DNA of 64,000 nt from Maricaulis salignorans (GCF_900103475.1 NZ_FNHG01000003.1:62001-126000), one strand, 5' to 3'. Shown: positions 34,225-45,031, counted from the stretch's first letter. The notes: a model not told the origin generated them from the letters alone. Translations and numbers: made by a program.

Positions 34225-35450
34225 TGGATCTGGACACAATACGCGCGATGGACGCCGCCGATCCGCTGCGCGATTTCCGCGACCGCTTCGAGCTGCCTGA
34301 CGGTGTGGTCTATCTCGACGGCAATTCGCTGGGCGCCCTGCCCAAAGTGACCGCCGCGCGGATGGCCGATGTCGTCAATCGCGAATGGGGGCAGGATCTG
34401 ATCCGCTCCTGGAATTCCAATCACTGGATCGAGGCGCCGCGGCGTCTGGGCGGCAAGATCGCCCGCCTGATCGGGGCAAAAGACCATGAAGTCGTCGCCG
34501 CAGATTCCACCTCGATCAATGTTTTCAAGGCGCTCAGCGCGGCGGTGCAATTGCGCCCCGGCCGCTCCATCATCCTGTCAGAGACGGGGAATTTCCCGAC
34601 CGACGCCTATATGATGCAGGGCCTGGCCCATCTCAGCGGCGGCCGTATCGAGCAGAAACTCCTGCCCGCTGACCAAATCCCCGCCGCCCTCAATGACCAG
34701 GTCTCGGTCCTGCTGCTGACCCAGACCCATTACAAGACCGGCCGCCTGCACGATATGGCCGCCCTGACCCGCGCCGCCCACGCCGCCGGTGCGCTGGTGA
34801 TCTGGGATCTCAGCCATAGTGCCGGCGCCCTGCCCGTCGATCTCAATGGCTGCCAGGCCGATTTCGCCATTGGCTGCGGCTATAAATATCTCAATGGCGG
34901 ACCGGGCGCGCCGGCCTTCCTGTTCTGTGCCGAACGCCATCATGGCGACGTCTTTCCGGCCCTGTCGGGCTGGTTCGGCCATGCCGCTCCCTTCGCCTTT
35001 GACGACTCTTATGAGCCGGGCGCCGGGATTGACCGTTTCCAGTGCGGCACGCCGGGTATTCTCGGCATGGCGGCGCTGGAATGCGGGCTGGATCTGATGC
35101 TGGAAGCCGAGATGGCGGCGATCCGTCTGAAATCACAGGCGCTGGGCGATCTGTTTATCGCCCTGTGCGAGGATCGCCTGACCGGCTTCGCTCTCGCCAG
35201 TCCGCGCGATGCGGCGCAGCGCGGCAGCCAGGTCTCGATCCGCCATGATGAGGGCTATGCCATCATGCAGGCGCTGATCGCGCGCGGCGTGATCGGTGAT
35301 TTCCGGGCGCCGGATATTTTGCGTTTCGGCTTTACCCCGCTCTATACCCGTTATGAGGATGTCTGGCTGGCCATCGAGGCGCTGGCGGAGATCATGAAGA
35401 CCGGTGAATGGCGCGAGGCACGTTTTGCGACCCGCGCCGCCGTTACCTGA
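34224..35450 (+). CDS. kynU: Kynureninase
   Basis: 408 residues, PLP enzyme. VYLDGNSLGALPK at the start, VIWDLSHSAGALPVDL with the PLP-binding Asp, and CGYKYLNGGPGAPAF with the Schiff-base Lys are all present. It splits kynurenine to anthranilate and alanine. The next gene begins 25 nt later and attacks anthraniloyl-CoA, so kynU hands its product directly to the following pathway. Confidence 0.96.
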   Translation: MDLDTIRAMDAADPLRDFRDRFELPDGVVYLDGNSLGALPKVTAARMADVVNREWGQDLIRSWNSNHWIEAPRRLGGKIARLIGAKDHEVVAADSTSINVFKALSAAVQLRPGRSIILSETGNFPTDAYMMQGLAHLSGGRIEQKLLPADQIPAALNDQVSVLLLTQTHYKTGRLHDMAALTRAAHAAGALVIWDLSHSAGALPVDLNGCQADFAIGCGYKYLNGGPGAPAFLFCAERHHGDVFPALSGWFGHAAPFAFDDSYEPGAGIDRFQCGTPGILGMAALECGLDLMLEAEMAAIRLKSQALGDLFIALCEDRLTGFALASPRDAAQRGSQVSIRHDEGYAIMQALIARGVIGDFRAPDILRFGFTPLYTRYEDVWLAIEALAEIMKTGEWREARFATRAAVT

Positions 35451-35475
35451 CCTGGGCTCAAAGGGGCTGTGACAG

Positions 35476-37770
35476 ATGAAAATTGCCTGTATTGGCGGCG
35501 GCCCCGCCGGTCTCTATTTCGCGATCTCGATGAAGCTGCGCGATCCCGATTGCGACATTGATGTCTATGAGCGCAACAAGCCCGGCGACACATTTGGCTG
35601 GGGTGTCGTTTTCTCCGACCAGACGATGGAAAATCTCGGACGCAATGATCCGCCCAGCGCCCGCGCCATCGGAGCCAGCCTGGCCCATTGGGACGATATC
35701 GATGTTGTCATCAAGGGCGTCACCGAAACCTCGACCGGCCACGGATTTTGCGGCATTGGCCGTCAGAAATTACTGAGCCTGCTGCAGGACCGTGCGCGCG
35801 AACTCGGTGTCGGCCTGCATTTCGAGGCCGAGATCGGCGACGACCTCTCCGCCTTCGCCGATGCCGACATGATCGTCGCCTCGGACGGCCTCAACTCCAA
35901 GATCCGCACCCGTTTTGCGGGCAGTTTCAAGCCGGATATCGAACTGCGCCGCAATAAATTCGTCTGGCTGGGCACAAACAAGGTGTTCGACGCCTTCACC
36001 TTCATCTTTATCGAAACACCGCATGGCTGGGTCTGGGCCCATGCCTATCGCTTCGACGACAACACCTCGACCTTCATCATTGAATGCGCGCCGGAGACCT
36101 GGGAAGGGCTGGGCTTTGGCGAGATGGACCAGGATGAATGCTGCCGCGCCAGCGAGGCCCTGTTCGCGCCCTGGCTGGACGGCCATGCGCTGATGTCCAA
36201 TGCGCGTCATCTGCGCGGCTCGGCCTGGCTCAATTTTCCGCGCGTGCTGTGCGAAAACTGGGTGCATGACAATATCGTCCTGCTCGGGGATGCCGCCCAT
36301 ACGGCGCATTTCTCGATCGGCTCCGGCACCAAGCTGGCGCTGGAAGATGCGATCATGCTCGCCGATGTCCTCACCAGCACCGACAAGCCGGTCGCTGAAG
36401 GCCTGAAGGATTATCAGGCGGTGCGCACGGTCGAAGTCCTCAAATTGCAGAGCGCGGCGCGCAATTCGACTGAATGGTTTGAACATCTCGACCGCTATCT
36501 CGGTTTCGAGCCCAAACAATTCGCCTATTCCCTGCTGACCCGCTCCCAGCGCATCAGCCACGAAAATCTGCGCCTGCGCGATCCGGATTGGCTGGCGGGC
36601 GTCGAAAGCTGGTTCACCGGTCAGGCGACGGGCGGCGCGAAAACCGATGCGCGGCCGCCCATGTTTGCGCCGTTTGAGCTGCGCGGGATGCGGCTGGAAA
36701 ACCGCGTCGTGGTCTCACCCATGTGTATGTATTCCGCCGAGGATGGCCTGCCGGGCCCTTTCCACAGCGTGCATTACGGCGCTCGCGCGCTGGGCGGTGC
36801 CGGTCTCGTCTACAGCGAAATGACCGATGTCAGCCGCGATGGCCGTATCTCGCCGGGCTGCGCCGGCCTCTATACCGACGAGCATGTGACAGCCTGGCGC
36901 GCGATCACCGATTTCGCGCACTCGCAGAGCCGCGCCAAAATGGCGGTCCAGCTGGCCCATGCCGGCCGCAAGGGCTCGACCCGGCTGGCCTGGGAGGGAT
37001 CGGACCGGCAGCTCGAGACCGGCAATTGGCCCCTGATCGCGCCCTCACCCTTGCCCTGGAGCGAGGCAAACCAGACACCGAAGGCAATGGACCGCGCCGA
37101 TATGGATGCGGTGCTGGCCGATTTCGTCGCCGCGACGCAGCGCGCGCTGGAAGCCGGGTTCGACATGGTCGAGCTGCACTGCGCCCATGGTTATCTACTC
37201 TCCAGCTTCCTCACCCCGGTTTCCAATCATCGCAGCGACGAATATGGCGGCCCGGTTGAGAATCGCCTGCGTTTCCCGCTCGAAGTCTTCGCGGCCATGC
37301 GCGCGGCCTGGCCCGAGGATAAACCCATGGCCGTGCGGCTTTCGGCGACCGACTGGCTCGGCGATGACGGCTTGTCCGAGCCCGACAGCCTGGCCATCGC
37401 CCGCGCCTTCCGCGAGGCCGGGGCCGATCTGATCGATGTCTCGGCCGGTCAGACGACACCGCTGGCACGACCGGTCTATGGCCGCATGTTCCAGACGCCG
37501 TTTTCCGACCGCATCCGCAACCAGATCGGCTGTGCGACCATGGCGGTTGGCAATATTTATGAGACCGATCACGTCAATTCCATTCTCGCCGCCGGCCGTG
37601 CCGACCTGGTCGCGCTGGCCCGCCCGCATCTGATCGATCCGATGTGGACCTTGCGGGCGGCCGCCGAGCTGGGCTATCGCGGCGTCCATATCCCGCCGCA
37701 ATACGGGGCCGGGTTTGAACAATTGCAGCGCAATCTCGCGCGCGCCAATGAAGCAGGAGCACAGGCATGA
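35476..37770 (+). CDS. 2-Aminobenzoyl-CoA monooxygenase/reductase (fused flavoprotein)
   Basis: 764 residues. N-terminal part (1-390) is a FAD aromatic hydroxylase: [13 protein letters not shown] and [16 protein letters not shown]. Residues about 395-764 are an old-yellow-enzyme/NADH-flavin reductase: [41 protein letters not shown]. This exact fusion is that of the Azoarcus 2-aminobenzoyl-CoA monooxygenase/reductase and salicylyl-CoA 5-hydroxylase; kynU next door and the ligase at 43427 favour anthraniloyl-CoA. AAGGGG precedes the ATG. Confidence 0.9.
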   Translation: MKIACIGGGPAGLYFAISMKLRDPDCDIDVYERNKPGDTFGWGVVFSDQTMENLGRNDPPSARAIGASLAHWDDIDVVIKGVTETSTGHGFCGIGRQKLLSLLQDRARELGVGLHFEAEIGDDLSAFADADMIVASDGLNSKIRTRFAGSFKPDIELRRNKFVWLGTNKVFDAFTFIFIETPHGWVWAHAYRFDDNTSTFIIECAPETWEGLGFGEMDQDECCRASEALFAPWLDGHALMSNARHLRGSAWLNFPRVLCENWVHDNIVLLGDAAHTAHFSIGSGTKLALEDAIMLADVLTSTDKPVAEGLKDYQAVRTVEVLKLQSAARNSTEWFEHLDRYLGFEPKQFAYSLLTRSQRISHENLRLRDPDWLAGVESWFTGQATGGAKTDARPPMFAPFELRGMRLENRVVVSPMCMYSAEDGLPGPFHSVHYGARALGGAGLVYSEMTDVSRDGRISPGCAGLYTDEHVTAWRAITDFAHSQSRAKMAVQLAHAGRKGSTRLAWEGSDRQLETGNWPLIAPSPLPWSEANQTPKAMDRADMDAVLADFVAATQRALEAGFDMVELHCAHGYLLSSFLTPVSNHRSDEYGGPVENRLRFPLEVFAAMRAAWPEDKPMAVRLSATDWLGDDGLSEPDSLAIARAFREAGADLIDVSAGQTTPLARPVYGRMFQTPFSDRIRNQIGCATMAVGNIYETDHVNSILAAGRADLVALARPHLIDPMWTLRAAAELGYRGVHIPPQYGAGFEQLQRNLARANEAGAQA

Positions 37771-38525
37771 GCAAGCTGACAGGACATCGCGCCGTCATCA
37801 CCGGCGGCGGCACCGGTATTGGTCTCGCCTGCGCCAGAAGCCTCGCGGCGCAAGGTGCGCAAGTCATCATCATGGGGCGCGATCTGGTGCGGCTGGAAGC
37901 GGCGGCCCAGACCATTCCCGGCGCGCAAGCGATCCAGCTCGACGTCACCGATGCGGACAGCGTCACGGCGGCCTTTGCCAAGGCAGCGGCCGGCGGTGCG
38001 ATCGATATCCTGGTCAATAATGCCGGCATTGTCGGTGCCGCCGCCTTCCACCGCACCTCGATGGAGGAATGGCAGCGCATCCAGGCCGTCAATGTCGAGG
38101 GGCTGGTGCGCTGTACCCAGGCCGTGATCGGGCCGATGATGAAGTCGGCCTATGGCCGTATCGTCAATATCGCCTCGATCGCCGGCCTGCGCGGCGGCGC
38201 CTATATCGCGCCCTATGTCGCCTCGAAACACGCCGTGGTCGGGCTGACCAAATCGCTCTCGATCGAATATGCCGGTACGGCCGTGACCTTCAATGCGGTC
38301 TGTCCGGGCTATGTCGAAACCGCAATCGTGGATAATTCGGTGGCCAATATCATGGCCAAGACCGGCCGTTCCCGCGAGGACGCCCTGTCCGAGCTGACCA
38401 AGACCAACCCGCAAGGCCGTCTGATCCAGCCCGAAGAAGTCGCCGAAACGGTGGCCTGGCTGTGCTCGCCGCTCAGCGGATCCGTGTCAGGACAGGCGAT
38501 TACCATTTCCGGCGGCGCAATTTAA
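37767..38525 (+). CDS. SDR family 3-hydroxyacyl-CoA dehydrogenase-like enzyme
   Basis: 252 residues. [12 protein letters not shown], the catalytic Ser (NIASIAGL) and YVASK are present, with [11 protein letters not shown] near the C terminus. It overlaps the monooxygenase/reductase by 4 nt and so belongs to the same operon, where it would oxidise or reduce a hydroxy-cyclohexane/cyclohexene carboxyl-CoA ester in the ring-opening route. The precise substrate is inferred. Confidence 0.85.
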   Translation: MSKLTGHRAVITGGGTGIGLACARSLAAQGAQVIIMGRDLVRLEAAAQTIPGAQAIQLDVTDADSVTAAFAKAAAGGAIDILVNNAGIVGAAAFHRTSMEEWQRIQAVNVEGLVRCTQAVIGPMMKSAYGRIVNIASIAGLRGGAYIAPYVASKHAVVGLTKSLSIEYAGTAVTFNAVCPGYVETAIVDNSVANIMAKTGRSREDALSELTKTNPQGRLIQPEEVAETVAWLCSPLSGSVSGQAITISGGAI

Positions 38526-38562
38526 CCATACCGGCATTTTCGGCCAAAACCGGTTTCAGGGC

Positions 38563-38590
38563 GGGCCCGGGCGATGATCCGCCCGGGTCC
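38563..38590. terminator. Bidirectional terminator-like hairpin between convergent genes
   Basis: An 11-bp GC stem, GGGCCCGGGCG paired with CGCCCGGGTCC (one G-T), with a 6-nt loop. It lies between the SDR stop and the DUF2855 stop. No long U tract on either strand, so termination efficiency is uncertain. Confidence 0.6.
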
Positions 38591-38612
38591 GGCCATGTTG
38601 TGGCCTGATCGC

Positions 38613-39716
38613 TCAGCCCAGTTCGATCATATGGCCCATGGCCGGATCGCCGCCGCTTTCGACCAGCGTCTTGATCACTGCCTGCGCCGCCTCGAAGCCC
38701 TGGCCGGTCTTGACCGTCATCCAGACGGGATCGGCGCTGTCGAGCTGGGCGAAGAAAGCTTCCTGCGCATCATTGAAGCGCGCATTGAACGCGTCCGGCC
38801 CCCAATCCTTGTTGCGCTTGGCGATCTGCTCCGGGGCGAAGAAGAATTTCGGAGCCGGCCCGGGCATGTCGACCGGCTTGCTGTGCGGCGCATTATGGGC
38901 GGCCCCGACAACACAATCATGCATCAGCGACGGCCCGAAATGATGATGGATCCGGGCCCGCAAGGCGGCATCACCGGCAAAATCGACATAGACGGTCGGA
39001 ATTGAGGCATCCAGGGTTTCGATATCATCGTAGAGCGTCACCGTTTCATAACAGCCCAGCCCGGCTACGAAGTCCGCATTGCGCGGCGAGGTCAGCGCCG
39101 CCAGTTTCACCCGGTCCTCGCTGAGCAGACAGAAGGCGGTGCCATAGGCCGTCTTGCTCGACGCGCTGGAGAGCAATAATTGCTGCGCCCCGAACCAGTC
39201 ATTATCCTCGAGATAATCGGCCAGCATGAAAGCGGTGACGAAAAGCGGCCGGAACAGGGCCTGCAGATCCTCACGATCGGAGCGGTAGACGGCGTCCTCG
39301 CTACAGCGGCTGTACTGGTTGTAGGCCGAGACCAGGTCGAGCCGGTGATCGAGCACATCATAGAAGCCGCGCGGCGAAATCCGGCCGGGTCGCATCAATA
39401 CGTGGCTGGCAATAGGGTAATAGCCGTAGAAGCGTTCACCTACGGTGATCCCGCGGGTAGTGGACGCGATGACATCGGCAAAGCCCCAGACCGGCATGTG
39501 CCCGAAGCCCGCTTCGCCGGTCGGAAAGAAATTCCAGTACTGCATCGCATCGCCAAATGCGGCATAGGTGATATTGTTCGTCGTCAGGGAGAAGCTCTTG
39601 ATTTCGAGCAATATCTCACCTTTTTCCAACGCGCCTTGCTGATGCTCTCGCATCTCGGTGCGACCAAGATCGGATTTATCGGTGAACAGGCGGGAAATGG
39701 TGATCGGAGCGTTCAT
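38613..39716 (-). CDS. DUF2855-family protein
   Basis: 367 residues from MNAPITISRLF, preceded by AAGG. The N-terminal LEIKSFSLTTNNITYAAFG and the Rossmann-like middle (LLLSSASSKTAYGTAFCL) resemble a quinone oxidoreductase/MDR fold without zinc ligands. DUF2855 members have no established function. It is divergent from a TetR gene 79 bp away, which may control it. Confidence 0.85.
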   Translation of the reverse strand: MNAPITISRLFTDKSDLGRTEMREHQQGALEKGEILLEIKSFSLTTNNITYAAFGDAMQYWNFFPTGEAGFGHMPVWGFADVIASTTRGITVGERFYGYYPIASHVLMRPGRISPRGFYDVLDHRLDLVSAYNQYSRCSEDAVYRSDREDLQALFRPLFVTAFMLADYLEDNDWFGAQQLLLSSASSKTAYGTAFCLLSEDRVKLAALTSPRNADFVAGLGCYETVTLYDDIETLDASIPTVYVDFAGDAALRARIHHHFGPSLMHDCVVGAAHNAPHSKPVDMPGPAPKFFFAPEQIAKRNKDWGPDAFNARFNDAQEAFFAQLDSADPVWMTVKTGQGFEAAQAVIKTLVESGGDPAMGHMIELG

Positions 39717-39795
39717 GATGACCTTGCTTGTCTGGGTTGGCCTGACTGGATTGAATTGGGCTGTGGCGGAAGAATACACAGGAAGTCGGTGACTT

Positions 39796-40473
39796 ATGTC
39801 TAGCAGATCCAGACCACCCATGGGTTCGGATTCCGCCGATCTCGCGCGATCAGCTCCGAACCCCTTGCCTGCCCCGCATAAACGGCCAGTCCAGGACCGC
39901 GCGAAATTCACCGTTCAGGCCATATATGACGCCTATGTTCGGATATGGCGCCGCGATGGCCCCGATGCGGCAACCACCCGCAGCGTCGCCGCCGAAGCCG
40001 GCTTCGCCATCGGCACGCTTTATGGCTATTTCCCCAACAAGGCCGCGCTACATTCCGGCTATGTCCGCCACGCCATGGAGGCCATGCTGGCCCAGATCGA
40101 CCGGGACGTCATCGCACCGGCGGCACAGCCCTGGCCGGAACGCGTGAGCGCGCTGGTCGAAATCACCTGCGGGACCCGGTCCGATTCGCCCTATTTTGAC
40201 GTCGCCATGCTGCAACGGGAAAATGAGATCGCGGATCAGGAGCGGCACAGCCGTGCCTTCGCCGCCCTGACGAATAAATGGTGCGAAGCCATTGCCACCC
40301 TTGAGGATTTAAGCCCACAGCCGGAGCGCGATCTGGTCACCAGCCTCCTGCTCGCGATCTGGGGTGCACGGCGCTATCAAATGCTGATCAGCCCTGACCG
40401 CAACCAGCCTCAAAACTGGGTCGGGCATCTGACCAATCTGTGCCAGCGCACGCTGGCCGCCACCTCATCCTGA
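39796..40473 (+). CDS. TetR/AcrR-family transcriptional regulator
   Basis: 225 residues. Residues about 37-85 form the TetR helix-turn-helix (TTRSVAAEAGFAIGTLYGYFPNKAAL). The C-terminal ligand domain is unassigned. It is divergent from DUF2855 and upstream of the anthraniloyl-CoA enzymes, so it is a good candidate regulator of either or both. The ligand may be an aromatic acid or acyl-CoA, inferred from context. Confidence 0.85.
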   Translation: MSSRSRPPMGSDSADLARSAPNPLPAPHKRPVQDRAKFTVQAIYDAYVRIWRRDGPDAATTRSVAAEAGFAIGTLYGYFPNKAALHSGYVRHAMEAMLAQIDRDVIAPAAQPWPERVSALVEITCGTRSDSPYFDVAMLQRENEIADQERHSRAFAALTNKWCEAIATLEDLSPQPERDLVTSLLLAIWGARRYQMLISPDRNQPQNWVGHLTNLCQRTLAATSS

Positions 40474-40599
40474 GCCGGGCCGGCGAGAGTGGACGCTGCG
40501 CGCGCGGCGTCGTAGGTCTTGGGGTCATCGCACCGGAATCACGGGTGTAACCGGGATGGTCGCGCCAGGCGCCGGCCGGCAAAACAGGGATTAGTCTCG

Positions 40600-41409
40600 A
40601 TGGACCCGACGAATTATACGCCGACGCATTACCTCTGGTCTTTCGCCGACGGGATTGGCACGGTCACCTTCAATCGGCCCGAACGCAAAAATCCGCTGAC
40701 ATTTGAAAGCTATGCCGAGCTGCGCGAGATGTTCCGCGCCCTCGTCTACGTCAAATCAGTCAAGGCGATCATCATCACCGGTGCCGGCGGCAATTTCTGT
40801 TCCGGCGGCGATGTCCATGAAATCATCGGCCCGCTGGTCGGGATGGAGATGCCGGAACTGCTCGATTTCACGCGCATGACCGGTGACCTCGTCAAGGCGA
40901 TGCGCGATTGCCCGCAGCCGATCATCGCCGCCATTGACGGTGTCTGTGTCGGCGCCGGCGCGATCATGGCGATGGCCTCGGACCTGCGTATCGCGACGCC
41001 GGAAGCCAAATGTGCCTTCCTGTTCAACCGTGTCGGCCTGGCCGGCTGTGATATGGGCGCCTGCGCCATGCTGCCGCGCATTATCGGTCAGGGCCGCGCC
41101 TCGGAACTCCTCTATCTTGGGCGGTCAATGTCGGCCGAGGAAGGCGAGCGGTGGGGTTTCTATAATCGCATCATCGCCGCCGATGCCCTGATGGCCGCTG
41201 CCCTGGACTGGGCCACCCGTATCGCTGCCGGTCCCAATTTCGGCAATGCGATGACCAAGAACCAGCTCAATACCGAATGGGATATGAGCCTGCATACGGC
41301 GATCGAGGCCGAGGCCCAGGCGCAGGCGATCTGCATGCAGACCAAGGATTTCGAGCGCGCCTACACCGCATTTGTCGCCAAGCAGAAACCCGTGTTCGAG
41401 GGCAATTGA
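40600..41409 (+). CDS. Enoyl-CoA hydratase/isomerase family protein
   Basis: 269 residues. The crotonase oxyanion-hole segments [18 protein letters not shown] and [19 protein letters not shown] are intact, with [12 protein letters not shown]. It starts at [11 protein letters not shown] (AGGGA in front) and abuts the acyl-CoA dehydrogenase. In the anthranilate-CoA block it would hydrate or open a ring-derived enoyl-CoA. Confidence 0.85.
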   Translation: MDPTNYTPTHYLWSFADGIGTVTFNRPERKNPLTFESYAELREMFRALVYVKSVKAIIITGAGGNFCSGGDVHEIIGPLVGMEMPELLDFTRMTGDLVKAMRDCPQPIIAAIDGVCVGAGAIMAMASDLRIATPEAKCAFLFNRVGLAGCDMGACAMLPRIIGQGRASELLYLGRSMSAEEGERWGFYNRIIAADALMAAALDWATRIAAGPNFGNAMTKNQLNTEWDMSLHTAIEAEAQAQAICMQTKDFERAYTAFVAKQKPVFEGN

Positions 41410-42582
41410 ATGGCTGATGCGAGCTATCTCAACTGGCCCTTCCTCGAGGATAGCCACCGTGATTTGGCGAAGCGGGTCAATACCTGGGCCAAGACTCAAT
41501 TCGGCGATCACGGATTCGCCGAGCATGAAGATGTGGATGCCGATTGTGGTGCTATCCGGCATCAACTCGGGCAAGCCGGCCTGACGCGCTATTGCGTACC
41601 GGCAGCCCAGGGCGGGGTTACCGAGACGCTCGATGTGCGCTCGCTCTGCCTGATGCGCGAACATCTCGCCTATCGCTGCGGCCTGGCCGATTTCGTGTTT
41701 GCGATGCAGGGCCTAGGTTCCGGCGCAATCTCGCTGTTTGGCAATGATGTCCAGAAACAGGCCTGGCTGCCCGGCGTTGCCAGTGGTGAACTCTGCGCTG
41801 CCTTCGCGCTGACCGAACCAGAGGCCGGATCCGATGTCGCGGCGATCGCGACCACAGCCACGCCGGACGGCAATGGCTGGCGGCTCAATGGCGAAAAGAC
41901 CTTTATTTCCAATGGCGGGATCGCTGATTTCTACGTCGTGTTCGCCCGTACGGGCGAGGCCGGGGGCGCGCGGGGCCTCAGCGCTTTCATCCTCGACGCC
42001 AAAACCCCGGGCCTGAAAATCGCCGAACGCATCGATACCATCGCACCCCACCCCCTTGCGCGCCTCGTCTTCGAGGATTGCCATCTGCCGGCCGGCAGCC
42101 TGATCGGCGCATCGGGGTCAGGCTTCAAGATCGCCATGGCAACGCTGGACGTGTTCCGTTCCACGGTCGGGGCGGCATCGCTTGGCTTCGCCCGGCGGGC
42201 GCTGGACGAGGCCACAGGCCGCGCCACGACGCGCAAGCTCTTCGGGGCGACGCTGGCCGATCAGCAGGGCGTGCAGACACAATTGGCGGAAATGGCGCTC
42301 GATATCGATGCCAGCGCGCTATTGATCTACCGGGCCGCCTGGACCAAGGATACAGGCGCGCCGCGCATCACCCGCGAAGCGGCGATGGCCAAGCTTTACG
42401 CCACCGAAGCCGCCCAGAAGGCCATTGATACCGCTGTTCAGTTATTCGGCGGGTTGGGCGTGACCAAAGGGTCGGTGCCCGAAGCGCTCTACCGCGAAAT
42501 CCGCGCCTTGCGGATCTATGAAGGCGCGTCGGAAGTGCAGAAACTCGTCATTGCCCGCCAGCATCTTTCGGAGTGGAAATAA
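41410..42582 (+). CDS. Acyl-CoA dehydrogenase
   Basis: 390 residues. FAD-binding and acyl-CoA motifs are normal: [31 protein letters not shown], and the C-terminal [19 protein letters not shown]. The general base Glu is expected in this last region. It is back to back with the hydratase and overlaps the thioesterase by 1 nt (TAATG). Confidence 0.92.
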   Translation: MADASYLNWPFLEDSHRDLAKRVNTWAKTQFGDHGFAEHEDVDADCGAIRHQLGQAGLTRYCVPAAQGGVTETLDVRSLCLMREHLAYRCGLADFVFAMQGLGSGAISLFGNDVQKQAWLPGVASGELCAAFALTEPEAGSDVAAIATTATPDGNGWRLNGEKTFISNGGIADFYVVFARTGEAGGARGLSAFILDAKTPGLKIAERIDTIAPHPLARLVFEDCHLPAGSLIGASGSGFKIAMATLDVFRSTVGAASLGFARRALDEATGRATTRKLFGATLADQQGVQTQLAEMALDIDASALLIYRAAWTKDTGAPRITREAAMAKLYATEAAQKAIDTAVQLFGGLGVTKGSVPEALYREIRALRIYEGASEVQKLVIARQHLSEWK

Positions 42583-42995
42583 TGGTCTTTCGCGTTGACC
42601 GCCGCGTGCGCTTTGCCGATGTCGATGCGGCGGGAATCGTCTTCTACCCGCGCTATTTCGAGATGATCAATGCCTGTGTCGAGGACTGGTTCGAGACCGG
42701 GCTTGAACATGGCTTCAACGCCATGATCGTGAAGGGCAATCACGCTGTCCCTCTGGCCAATATCGAGGTCGATTTCAAGGCGCCCAGCCGGCTCGATGAT
42801 GAACTCGCCTTCAAGCTGGTCGTCACCGAAGTCGGGCGCAGCTCCTTCAAGCTGACGATCAAGGCCTGGCATGAAGATGAAGTCCGGATGATCGCCAAGC
42901 TGGTTCTGGTCTATATCGATATGGACAAACACGTCCCGGTTCGCATTCCAGAAATCATGCGCGCGCGCATGCTCACGTTTGAAGAGGTCAAGTAA
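42582..42995 (+). CDS. Acyl-CoA thioesterase, 4-hydroxybenzoyl-CoA thioesterase type
   Basis: 137 residues, single hot-dog domain. The active-site motif VRFADVDAAGIVFYPRYFEM carries the Asp nucleophile, and the family length (about 140) fits. The start overlaps the dehydrogenase stop. It could release free acid from dead-end CoA esters of anthranilate degradation. Confidence 0.9.
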   Translation: MVFRVDRRVRFADVDAAGIVFYPRYFEMINACVEDWFETGLEHGFNAMIVKGNHAVPLANIEVDFKAPSRLDDELAFKLVVTEVGRSSFKLTIKAWHEDEVRMIAKLVLVYIDMDKHVPVRIPEIMRARMLTFEEVK

Positions 42996-43387
42996 TGCAA
43001 ATCCTGCTTCCAGACGGTTGGCCGCGCCCGAAGGGCTATTCCAATGGCATCGCTGTCACCGGGCGTCAGATCTATGTGGCCGGACAGATCGGCTGGGATG
43101 AGCATGGTGTCATCGTCTCTGATGATTTCGCGGCCCAGTTTGAAAAAGTCCTGGAGAATACGCTCGCCGTGCTGGCCGAAGCCGACGCCGGCCCTGAGCA
43201 TATCGTTCGCATGACCGGCTATATCACCAGCCGTGAGGAGTATATCGCGGCCGAATCCAGGATTGGCGGCATCTGGAAGGCATTGATCGGGCGCAATTAC
43301 CCGACCATGGCCTTCGTCATCGTCGCGGGCCTGATCGAGCCGGGGGCGAAGATCGAGATCGAAACCACCGCGGTGGTTCCGCTCTAG
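42995..43387 (+). CDS. RidA/YjgF-family protein
   Basis: 130 residues with the RidA core (AVTGRQIYVAGQIGWDE; NTLAVLAEADAGPEHIVRMTGYI). RidA proteins hydrolyse reactive enamines and imines. That suits a pathway that dearomatises an amino-substituted ring, where an enamine or imine must lose ammonia. The start overlaps the thioesterase stop (TAATG). Confidence 0.88.
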   Translation: MQILLPDGWPRPKGYSNGIAVTGRQIYVAGQIGWDEHGVIVSDDFAAQFEKVLENTLAVLAEADAGPEHIVRMTGYITSREEYIAAESRIGGIWKALIGRNYPTMAFVIVAGLIEPGAKIEIETTAVVPL

Positions 43388-43426
43388 CGCCAGGCTCCCA
43401 AAGTCGGACACGTCGGGGAGGACGTC

Positions 43427-45031
43427 ATGACGATGCAGACCAGTGGGCATATTGATGGCTTTACGCGCGAGCACTTGCCCGCCGCGTGCGACTGGCCGGA
43501 ATTCTGCTTCGACAGTGCCGGGCTGGCCTATCCGGACCGCTTGAACTGCGGCGCTGAACTGCTTGATCGTAATATTGAAAACGGTCTGGGTGACAAGGTC
43601 GCCATCTATTCGGCAGCGCGCAATATCACCTGGGCGGACCTGCGCCGCGAAGCGAGCCAGGTCGCGCATGTTCTGGTGGAAGACATGGGCCTGGTGCCGG
43701 GCAATCGCGTCCTGCTGCACGGCACCAATTCGATCGAACTGATTGCCAGCTGGTATGGCACTATCCTCGCTGGCGGTGTTGCCGTGATGACGATGCCGAT
43801 GCTGCGCGCGGGCGAGATCGCCAAGGTGATTGCCAAGGGCAAGGTGAGCCATGCGTTGTGTGATGCGGCGCTGACGCAGCCCGTGCGGGAAGCCGCCGCT
43901 CTCGAGTCGGGACTGACATCCATTCTCGCCTGGGGGCCGGACGGGCAGCTGGCCCGTGTTATGGCTGCAAAACCCGGCACATTCCGCGCCGCCGACACAG
44001 CCCGCGACGACATTGCGCTGCTTGCCTTCACCTCCGGGACGACCGGTGATCCCAAGGCCTGCGCCCATTTCCATTCCAGCGTTCTGGCCATGGCCGACAC
44101 CTTCGGCGCGGCCGTATTGAACCCCGATCCCGACGAGATCTATCTCGGCACGCCGCCTTTCGCCTTCACCTTCGGTCTGGGGGCCTGTGTCGTGTTTCCG
44201 GCTCGCGCCGGCCTCGCGACCGCCCTGCCCGACCGGCCCGGTTTCGAGGCGCTGTGCGAGACTATCGAGCGCTTTGCCGTCACGACGCTGTTCACGGCAC
44301 CAACCGGCTACCGAGCCCTGATGGGTTTGTGGGACCGCTTCGACCTGTCCAGCCTGCGCAAGGGGGTGTCGGCGGGCGAGCATTTGCCGGCCGCAACCTC
44401 GAACGCCTTTCACGAGCTCAGCGGGATCCGGCTGATCGACGGGATTGGGGCCACGGAGATGATCCATATCTTCATTTCAGCCGCCGGGAGCGATATCCGG
44501 CCTGGCGCGACCGGCAAGGCTGTGCCCGGCTATCAGGCCCGGGTGGTGAATGAAGCGGGCGATCCGGTGGCGGATGGCGAGATTGGTCGGCTGGCCGTCA
44601 AGGGGCCGACGGGCTGTCTCTATCTCGACGACAAACGCCAGAAAACCTATGTGCAGAAGGGCTGGAACATCACCGGCGATCTCTATCGCCGCGATGAAGA
44701 TGGCTATTTCTGGTATGTCTCACGCGCCGATGATCTGATCGTTTCGTCGGGTTATAATATCGCCGGCCCCGAAGTGGAGCAGGCCCTCTTGCTGCATGAT
44801 GCGGTGCTGGAATGCGCGGTTGTGGGCGCGGCGGACGAGGAGCGCGGCACCATCGTCAAGGCCTTCATCGTACTGGCCGATGGTTATGACGCGCACGATG
44901 ATCTGGTCGCCCGGCTCCAGGATCACGTCAAGTCGAGCATCGCGCCCTACAAATATCCGCGCGCCATCGAATTTCTCACCGCCCTGCCCAAGACCCAGAC
45001 CGGGAAGATTCAACGTTTCAAACTTCGCTAG
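43427..45031 (+). CDS. abmG: 2-Aminobenzoate-CoA ligase
   Basis: 534 residues, adenylate-forming. AMP-binding P-loop AFTSGTTGDPKACAHFH, then GIGATEMIHIFISA, TGDLYRRDEDGYFWY and the C-terminal Lys motif PKTQTGKIQRFKLR. The benzoate-CoA ligase subfamily gives the exact domain layout; specificity for anthranilate is inferred from kynU and the monooxygenase/reductase. It lies 39 nt after RidA with GGGGAGG before the ATG. Confidence 0.88.
   Translation: MTMQTSGHIDGFTREHLPAACDWPEFCFDSAGLAYPDRLNCGAELLDRNIENGLGDKVAIYSAARNITWADLRREASQVAHVLVEDMGLVPGNRVLLHGTNSIELIASWYGTILAGGVAVMTMPMLRAGEIAKVIAKGKVSHALCDAALTQPVREAAALESGLTSILAWGPDGQLARVMAAKPGTFRAADTARDDIALLAFTSGTTGDPKACAHFHSSVLAMADTFGAAVLNPDPDEIYLGTPPFAFTFGLGACVVFPARAGLATALPDRPGFEALCETIERFAVTTLFTAPTGYRALMGLWDRFDLSSLRKGVSAGEHLPAATSNAFHELSGIRLIDGIGATEMIHIFISAAGSDIRPGATGKAVPGYQARVVNEAGDPVADGEIGRLAVKGPTGCLYLDDKRQKTYVQKGWNITGDLYRRDEDGYFWYVSRADDLIVSSGYNIAGPEVEQALLLHDAVLECAVVGAADEERGTIVKAFIVLADGYDAHDDLVARLQDHVKSSIAPYKYPRAIEFLTALPKTQTGKIQRFKLR

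Noticed and set aside
42911-44467. 518-residue minus-strand frame across RidA and the ligase
   Set aside because: Shadow frame; both plus-strand genes have complete family motifs.
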